From the NCBI RefSeq assembly GCF_001434935.1, contig NZ_AZEG01000004.1, positions 93,081 through 157,080 on the forward strand: a stretch of DNA of 64,000 bases, in the 5' to 3' direction. Origin of the DNA: Liquorilactobacillus uvarum DSM 19971. Its GTDB lineage: Bacteria; Bacillota; Bacilli; Lactobacillales; Lactobacillaceae. Made by a program: the position numbers and the translations under genes. The notes beneath the pieces were generated by a model that worked only from the letters and a program-made list of their open reading frames with translations, ran no database searches and was not told where the DNA came from. Positions 59,457 through 64,000 of this stretch are shown here, one piece after another; position 1 is the first letter of the stretch; the number at the start of each line of letters is the position of its first letter.

Positions 59457-60815
59457 ATGAAAAATAAACACATACCACACTGGTTAATTTTTACACTTGT
59501 TTCGCTTACACTTTTGGTAATCTGTTACTGTCTCTATTCTCAGCAAGATCGACAGTTGCCTCAATCTGCTTCCAGCACTGTCGATTTGCCAACAGTCAAA
59601 CTAACTGGTCCTCTCACTAACCTTGAAGCACATCAAAAGAAAGTTATCAAGTTTCGTTTAAAGAAGGCAAATGGCAAAAAAGTCAAAGCTTACGCAAAAA
59701 TACGTCTTCAAGGCCAGCATAGTTTAAAATTTCCAGAAAAAAACTATGCTGTAACTCTTTACTCTGGTTCCAAGTGCAAGCATAAACTTTCTGTAAAACT
59801 GCAATCTGGCTGGAGAAAAAGTTCGAAATATGTTTTAAAAGCTAACTATACTGATTCGACAAGTGCCCGCAACCTTGTAAGTGCCGATTTATGGTCCGAC
59901 TTCGTTCGTTTCGACTCGAATCATCCATCACAATTGAAAAGTAAAAATAATTTTGGCGCTGTTCAGGGATTTCCTGTGACACTTAAAATTAACGGGGATT
60001 ACCATGGCCTATACACATTGACAACAGCTAAAGGCCGCAAACTTTGGGGAATGTCTAAAAAGGATTCATCAAACATCGCAATACGATCTAATGGTTATTC
60101 CCGAAACACACTTTTTTATCAATCAGTGGCCAAATTTGATGAAAAAAATTGGCAGTCACTGAGTCCATCTAAACTTTCTGATCAACAACAAAAAAGTGTG
60201 AATCGATTTGTCAGCTTCATTTCAAATTCTTCTGTTGCACAGTTCAAACAAAATGCCCATCGGTATCTGAATATTCCAATGCTGATCAACTATTATATTT
60301 TTACTAATTTAACTCATAATCAGGACGGTGCCGGTCGAAATATGATTTATCTGACAAATGATAACCAACACTGGTACCCCATTGCCTATGATTTAGATGC
60401 GACATGGGGCCTCTATGAAAATGGGAAAATACTTTATCCATCCGCCAGACAAGTTCGCTATAATTATCCTAACGGCGGCGATTTAAGGAGCGGAGAAGGA
60501 AATCGTCTGCTGCAGCTGGTAGCTGAATCTTTCCCACAGGAAATTCAAGCTCGTTGGCATTTTTTACGCAAAGATATTGTTACAACTAACAGGATCAACA
60601 ATAAATTTAAAAATGCCATGTTAGCTGTAGGTGAAAATAATTATCAGGACAATTTCAAAGTTAATTCAAATATCCCTTCTAAAAAAATAACTAACCTGGA
60701 GCAGCTAAACAAAGCCGTCAAACGCCAAATTAGTGAAAATGATCAGTTATTCAACAACTTTACCAAAAATGTTCATCAAATTGATTTCAACTATACGGCA
60801 CCTCTCACTAAATAA
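59457..60815 (+). CDS. CotH-kinase-like membrane-anchored protein
   Basis: 452 residues. One N-terminal membrane helix (about 10-28) places the rest outside the cell. The CotH kinase fold elements are visible: NYTDSTSARN (about 130), YHGLYTL (about 182), NLTHNQDGAGRNM (about 285) and the metal Asp in YDLDATWG (about 310), then GEGNRLLQL. CotH is a protein kinase in spore coats; here in a non-sporeformer it is in an envelope setting. In the YHGLYTL motif the usual acidic residue after it is Thr, so activity should be checked. Confidence 0.85.
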   Translation: MKNKHIPHWLIFTLVSLTLLVICYCLYSQQDRQLPQSASSTVDLPTVKLTGPLTNLEAHQKKVIKFRLKKANGKKVKAYAKIRLQGQHSLKFPEKNYAVTLYSGSKCKHKLSVKLQSGWRKSSKYVLKANYTDSTSARNLVSADLWSDFVRFDSNHPSQLKSKNNFGAVQGFPVTLKINGDYHGLYTLTTAKGRKLWGMSKKDSSNIAIRSNGYSRNTLFYQSVAKFDEKNWQSLSPSKLSDQQQKSVNRFVSFISNSSVAQFKQNAHRYLNIPMLINYYIFTNLTHNQDGAGRNMIYLTNDNQHWYPIAYDLDATWGLYENGKILYPSARQVRYNYPNGGDLRSGEGNRLLQLVAESFPQEIQARWHFLRKDIVTTNRINNKFKNAMLAVGENNYQDNFKVNSNIPSKKITNLEQLNKAVKRQISENDQLFNNFTKNVHQIDFNYTAPLTK

Positions 60816-60824
60816 ATTTAATGA

Positions 60825-62501
60825 ATGAAAGAAGTCATCTTGCATATGCTTGTACAATTTTTAAAAAAAGAAAAATTTCGGTGGCTTAAACTAAGTCTTC
60901 TTTATCTAATACTTAGTTTTTTACTTACGTTTCCTCTGCTAACAACACCTGGTTTTTTCGGTGGATGGGATCAAAGTTTTCATTTAAATAGGATTGTAGA
61001 TCTTACAGCTAACTTACGTCATTTACACCCTATCTCCTTTATCAATACCACTGCTTTTTCTCAAATTGGATTAGCCGTGAATACATTTTATCCTTATTTA
61101 ACATTGTTACCTTTTGCAATACTGCATCTTATAATCCCCAACCTTACACTGAGTGTCAATCTTGGCTTAACAGCGCTGCTGTTTACCAATTTTGTCTGTG
61201 CACATATTGCCATGACACGTTTTACAAAATTAGCATATCAGGATAATTCCGTAAACAGACCGATTATTTTTGCAATTGCATACGGTCTAAGCGGCTATTA
61301 TATTTTTAACCTGATTGTTCGTTTTGATTTAGGCGAATGTCTTGTTATGATAATCCTACCTATTTTTGCAGTAGGTCTGTATGATATTCTTTTAGGAGAC
61401 TGGCAGCGCTGGTATTGGTTTGTTTTTTCAGCAACCACCATTGCCTACAGTCACTTGCTCTCAACTGTTATTATTGCTTTTATAACAGTAATAATTGTTT
61501 TATGTTCTTTTTTTAAAATGGACCATCGTCGTCAACGTCTGCTGACTCTATGCAAGTCTTCTTTATTTATCTTAATCAACACGCTCTTTTTACTTATACC
61601 ACTTATTACAACTGCATCCAAAGTCGATGTAACGTCACCCAAACTAGGTTCACTAAGCAAGCAAGCTATGTCTGGTTTTTCAGCGTTTGTTTTAAGCACC
61701 GGCAACGTTATTAACCCAAAAGAAGCAACTCATGGGGTCAACCTGGGAATTATTATTTTAGCATCTATTTTGATCTGCACAATTTGCTTTAAACGCTTGA
61801 GTAAGTTTGGAAAAAAAATGTATGTTTGCGGAATGTTTGCTTTTTTCCTTTGTACATTTTTTTTCCCATGGAAGTTATTCGATCATACACCAATTAGAAT
61901 ACTTCAGCATCCTTGGCGACTGTTGATTTTTGTCAATTTGTTTATGGCAGGATGTCTGAGTGACTACCTCACTCAATTAAATAAACGAACTTGGCAGATA
62001 GTTAGTCTGATATTGATGATTACCGTCACATTCTCAACCATTTTTATTTATACATCCCGCACTGAGCTTAAATATCCGACTAGCCGGCTTGAAAAACTTA
62101 CAATGCAGACAAAATATATGGATTATGAACCAGTTAAAAGCCATTCGTATTTAAGTAAAATCGAAAAACATCAAGGTACTATCGACGGTCGAAAATATGT
62201 TTTCAATAAAAGAACCCCTCTGCCTGACGGTATGCTCTATCATATACCTTTGGCTTCACACGAACAAAAACTGGATGTTCCTTTCCTAGACTATGGTAAC
62301 TTGACAGTCTCTGCGCAAAACATAAGGTTGCCGAGTCATGTTTCTAAACGCGGTACCCTCTGCTTTTCTCTGCCGGCCAACAGTGATAGTATTTCTATTC
62401 ATTATCAAACTCCAGTTAGTTTTAAAATAGCTGCCGCTATATCTTTTTCCGGAATTTTGTTTTATTTCTATCTTTGGTTCAAATTTAGAATAAAGGAATG
62501 A
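60825..62501 (+). CDS. polytopic membrane protein, possible GT-C type (PTPS-related membrane family)
   Basis: 558 residues with about 11 membrane helices. The segment WDQSFHLNRIVDL after helix 1 fits a D-x-x-F-H-x-x-R motif seen in GT-C-like membrane proteins of the 6-pyruvoyl-tetrahydropterin synthase-related family. The C-terminus holds an extracellular beta domain and a last helix, as in YfhO, so the operon begins and ends with two similar proteins. The start is uncertain: ATG at 60825 has no clear ribosome-binding site and ATG at 60846 is an alternative. Function not known. Confidence 0.75.
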   Translation: MKEVILHMLVQFLKKEKFRWLKLSLLYLILSFLLTFPLLTTPGFFGGWDQSFHLNRIVDLTANLRHLHPISFINTTAFSQIGLAVNTFYPYLTLLPFAILHLIIPNLTLSVNLGLTALLFTNFVCAHIAMTRFTKLAYQDNSVNRPIIFAIAYGLSGYYIFNLIVRFDLGECLVMIILPIFAVGLYDILLGDWQRWYWFVFSATTIAYSHLLSTVIIAFITVIIVLCSFFKMDHRRQRLLTLCKSSLFILINTLFLLIPLITTASKVDVTSPKLGSLSKQAMSGFSAFVLSTGNVINPKEATHGVNLGIIILASILICTICFKRLSKFGKKMYVCGMFAFFLCTFFFPWKLFDHTPIRILQHPWRLLIFVNLFMAGCLSDYLTQLNKRTWQIVSLILMITVTFSTIFIYTSRTELKYPTSRLEKLTMQTKYMDYEPVKSHSYLSKIEKHQGTIDGRKYVFNKRTPLPDGMLYHIPLASHEQKLDVPFLDYGNLTVSAQNIRLPSHVSKRGTLCFSLPANSDSISIHYQTPVSFKIAAAISFSGILFYFYLWFKFRIKE

Positions 62502-62557
62502 TCAATGACCTACACCATTAATACAGCAGCCGGTTCATTCTCTATTCCATAAAATTC

Positions 62558-62601
62558 AAAAAAGCGCCGTAACTTAAGATCATAAAGTGCGGCGCTTTTT
62601 T
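62558..62601 (+). terminator. terminator of the YfhO-VTC-CotH operon
   Basis: AAAAAGCGCCG pairs with CGGCGCTTTTT around a 19-base loop, with the T-run after it. Confidence 0.85.
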
Positions 62602-62717
62602 ATACAATTCCATTTTGTTTTACCGAACCAACAGGGAAGCTTTTAAATGCACTCGGTCTTTCTACAACAAAAGCTGTTGCTTATCAGTCCGATGAAATCG
62701 CCAGTTTTCAATTTTAA
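62598..62717 (+). pseudogene. possible C-terminal gene remnant
   Basis: One frame reads YTIPFCFTEPTGKLLNALGL then STTKAVAYQSDEIASFQF and stops at 62717. The composition looks like real protein, but there is no start codon or ribosome-binding site; the 5' part runs into the terminator stem. It may be the tail of a deleted gene. Family not recognised. Confidence 0.3.
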
Positions 62718-63080
62718 AATCTTTTGAGATATAAAAGCTGAATATATACTAAAAAGCTCCAGCCATTTCTAGCTGAAGCCTATCAGTTGAATACGCTCAA
62801 GAATAATAAATTCTCAAGCAGTCATATACTAACAAATATCATCACTTTTGTTAAAAATAAAATCTCTGATATGCTAAAATTTTAAGAATCCTTATAATTT
62901 TGCAGACTTTACTTTCACCACCCCTATCCAAAACTAACGGAAAAACCTAAGCAGAAAAAATACCTAAATAATGCAATTAAATTTGAAACTATGAAAGTAA
63001 ATTACAGCGTATTTAAGCAAAACGGATAAAAAAGTGTTAAATATTTTGTAAAAAACTTACTTCGTTATATATTTATGTTG
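62718..63080. other. intergenic, no gene seen
   Basis: A+T-rich stretch before the DUF2513-like gene. I see no frame with a ribosome-binding site. Confidence 0.4.
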
Positions 63081-63097
63081 AGGAGGTGTTATCCATC

Positions 63098-63460
63098 ATG
63101 GGGATTAATGTCAATTGTGTGCGTGATGTACTAAAAATTGTCGCTGACAAACCATTTGGTCAATATGTTAACAGTAGCAATCTCGGTCTCGACAAGACAT
63201 ATTCTAAAAAAGTAATAGAGTCGACAGTCCAATCCTTATATGAAAGTAACCTTATCAAAGTTGAGAACGAATATCTTTTAAATGATGATCTAGACTACTC
63301 AATCGGTGAACTTACAAGAGCAGGGTGCCAGCTATTGACTCAATTGAAAAGCGATGCCTGTTTCAAAAATATTAAAGAGTCCGCTAATCAATACAATGAA
63401 CGTCAAGTCACTATCAGAACACTTCAACGTTTGGCTGCCAAGTACAACGCACCACGCTAA
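63098..63460 (+). CDS. DUF2513-like protein
   Basis: 120 residues, MGINVNCVRDVLKIVADKPF onward, with a winged-helix-like pattern: NVNCVRDVLKIV, then GELTRAGCQLLTQLKSDACF, which fits DUF2513 proteins often found in phages and genomic islands. AGGAGG lies 11 bases before the ATG at 63098; a GTG at 63086 is too close to it. Stands alone, with a terminator 170 bases after. Function unknown. Confidence 0.7.
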   Translation: MGINVNCVRDVLKIVADKPFGQYVNSSNLGLDKTYSKKVIESTVQSLYESNLIKVENEYLLNDDLDYSIGELTRAGCQLLTQLKSDACFKNIKESANQYNERQVTIRTLQRLAAKYNAPR

Positions 63461-63630
63461 GCAACCTGTAAGAAATGATTAAGTTACTATCATCAACATT
63501 CTAGCAACCACCCGCTAACAATCTTATCACCCTTTTCACGATAAACAAACGCGTGCAACAACATTCACTACACAGCAATAGTGCTCTTTTAAAAGAATTC
63601 CCTTTTTTAAGATTTGTTATCCTGGGTCAG
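63461..63630. other. 3' untranslated stretch, no gene seen
   Basis: Between the DUF2513-like gene and its terminator. No clear open frame. Confidence 0.4.
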
Positions 63631-63669
63631 TTCCGATTTCATAACTATCTTTGAATCGGAATCTTTTTT
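63631..63669 (+). terminator. terminator downstream of the DUF2513-like gene
   Basis: TTCCGATT and AATCGGAA are exact complements around a 15-base loop, followed by TCTTTTTT. Confidence 0.8.
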
Positions 63670-63944
63670 GTAAGTAAATATCTCCTGAAATAAATCTCTG
63701 CCAGAAAAAACAGCTTACTTAACACATATCACTTTCAGGAGCGTTGAAAATATCAAGTTGCGTGATATCCGGAGCATCGCAGGTCACAGAGTTACACCTT
63801 ATAATCTATGCATATTGCAAATTTTTATATTCATGGACCTCATTCAGCTAAATTTTTTCAAATTCATCATTTAATAAATATTTGAAGCTTGCAGGTAATC
63901 GAAGAAAACGACCATTAAAATGCGTCAATTCGTATAACGTAAGT
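63670..63944. other. intergenic, no gene seen
   Basis: A short ATATCA/TGATAT inverted repeat near 63750 is the only structure noted. No supported frame. Confidence 0.4.
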
Positions 63945-63974
63945 AAAAAAGAGGCTGTGACATAACTAGCCTCT
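63945..63974 (-). terminator. terminator of a gene beyond the right edge
   Basis: On the minus strand AGAGGCT pairs with AGCCTCT around an 11-base loop, followed by six T, so a minus-strand gene probably ends just outside the window. Confidence 0.65.
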
Positions 63975-64000
63975 GTATAAGCAAATAGGACGAGAAACCG

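Noticed and set aside
63945..63974. End of an insertion sequence
   Set aside because: The inverted repeat has a T-run on one side only and no transposase is visible; it fits a terminator.

Overview
The window is a chromosomal segment of a low-GC Gram-positive bacterium of the family Lactobacillaceae. The evidence is Gram-positive PolC, the gene order truB-rbfA-infB-ylxQ-ylxR-nusA-rimP-polC-proS-rseP-cdsA-uppS-frr-pyrH-tsf-rpsB, a D-lactate dehydrogenase, a mevalonate-pathway HMG-CoA synthase, and the rplU-prp-rpmA operon with an L27 that carries the cleavable Firmicutes N-terminus. I cannot name the genus with confidence.

Bases 1-18,400 (minus strand) are housekeeping: translation initiation and ribosome maturation, DNA polymerase III PolC, prolyl-tRNA synthetase, envelope proteolysis and lipid-carrier synthesis, ribosome recycling, UMP kinase, EF-Ts and S2. 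Bases 18,400-33,500 continue with D-LDH, a methyltransferase/GIY-YIG pair, a PlsC-type acyltransferase, LexA with its SOS box, recN-argR-tlyA-ispA-xseB-xseA-folD, nusB-asp23-efp-M24 peptidase, the rpmA-prp-rplU operon behind an L21-type leader, and tRNA-Arg(TCT). Bases 33,600-39,100 hold two short membrane peptides, an operon of three proteins I do not recognise, mvaS, and two small plus-strand genes (YbjQ-like and ABM-like).

The accessory part begins at 39,278. First is a tightly packed minus-strand operon of six genes: AMP-dependent acyl ligase, thiolase, two small hot-dog-like proteins, an SDR ketoreductase and a short FabK-like enoyl reductase. Together these would make a complete reductive two-carbon elongation cycle with a thiolase as condensing enzyme and no visible acyl carrier protein. 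After it come a GT4 glycosyltransferase, a MarR regulator broken by a run of nine A with a perfect 26-bp palindrome on its promoter, a YhgE/Pip-like membrane protein, an M28-like protein without the usual Glu pair, an SDR, a sugar porter, an amino-acid permease and a secreted GH3 hexosaminidase.

The last large unit (55,389-62,501, plus strand) is a five-gene operon: YfhO-like membrane protein, VTC-type polyphosphate polymerase domain protein, DUF4956 membrane protein, CotH-kinase-like membrane-anchored protein, and a polytopic membrane protein with a D-x-x-F-H-x-x-R motif. It has a structured-looking leader whose outer 11-bp stem reaches into the ribosome-binding region, and it ends at a strong terminator. 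I read it as a poorly characterised envelope polymer or surface modification system. A DUF2513-like gene and a mostly empty 540 bases close the window. The two best candidates for undescribed biology are the thiolase elongation operon and the VTC/DUF4956/CotH operon.
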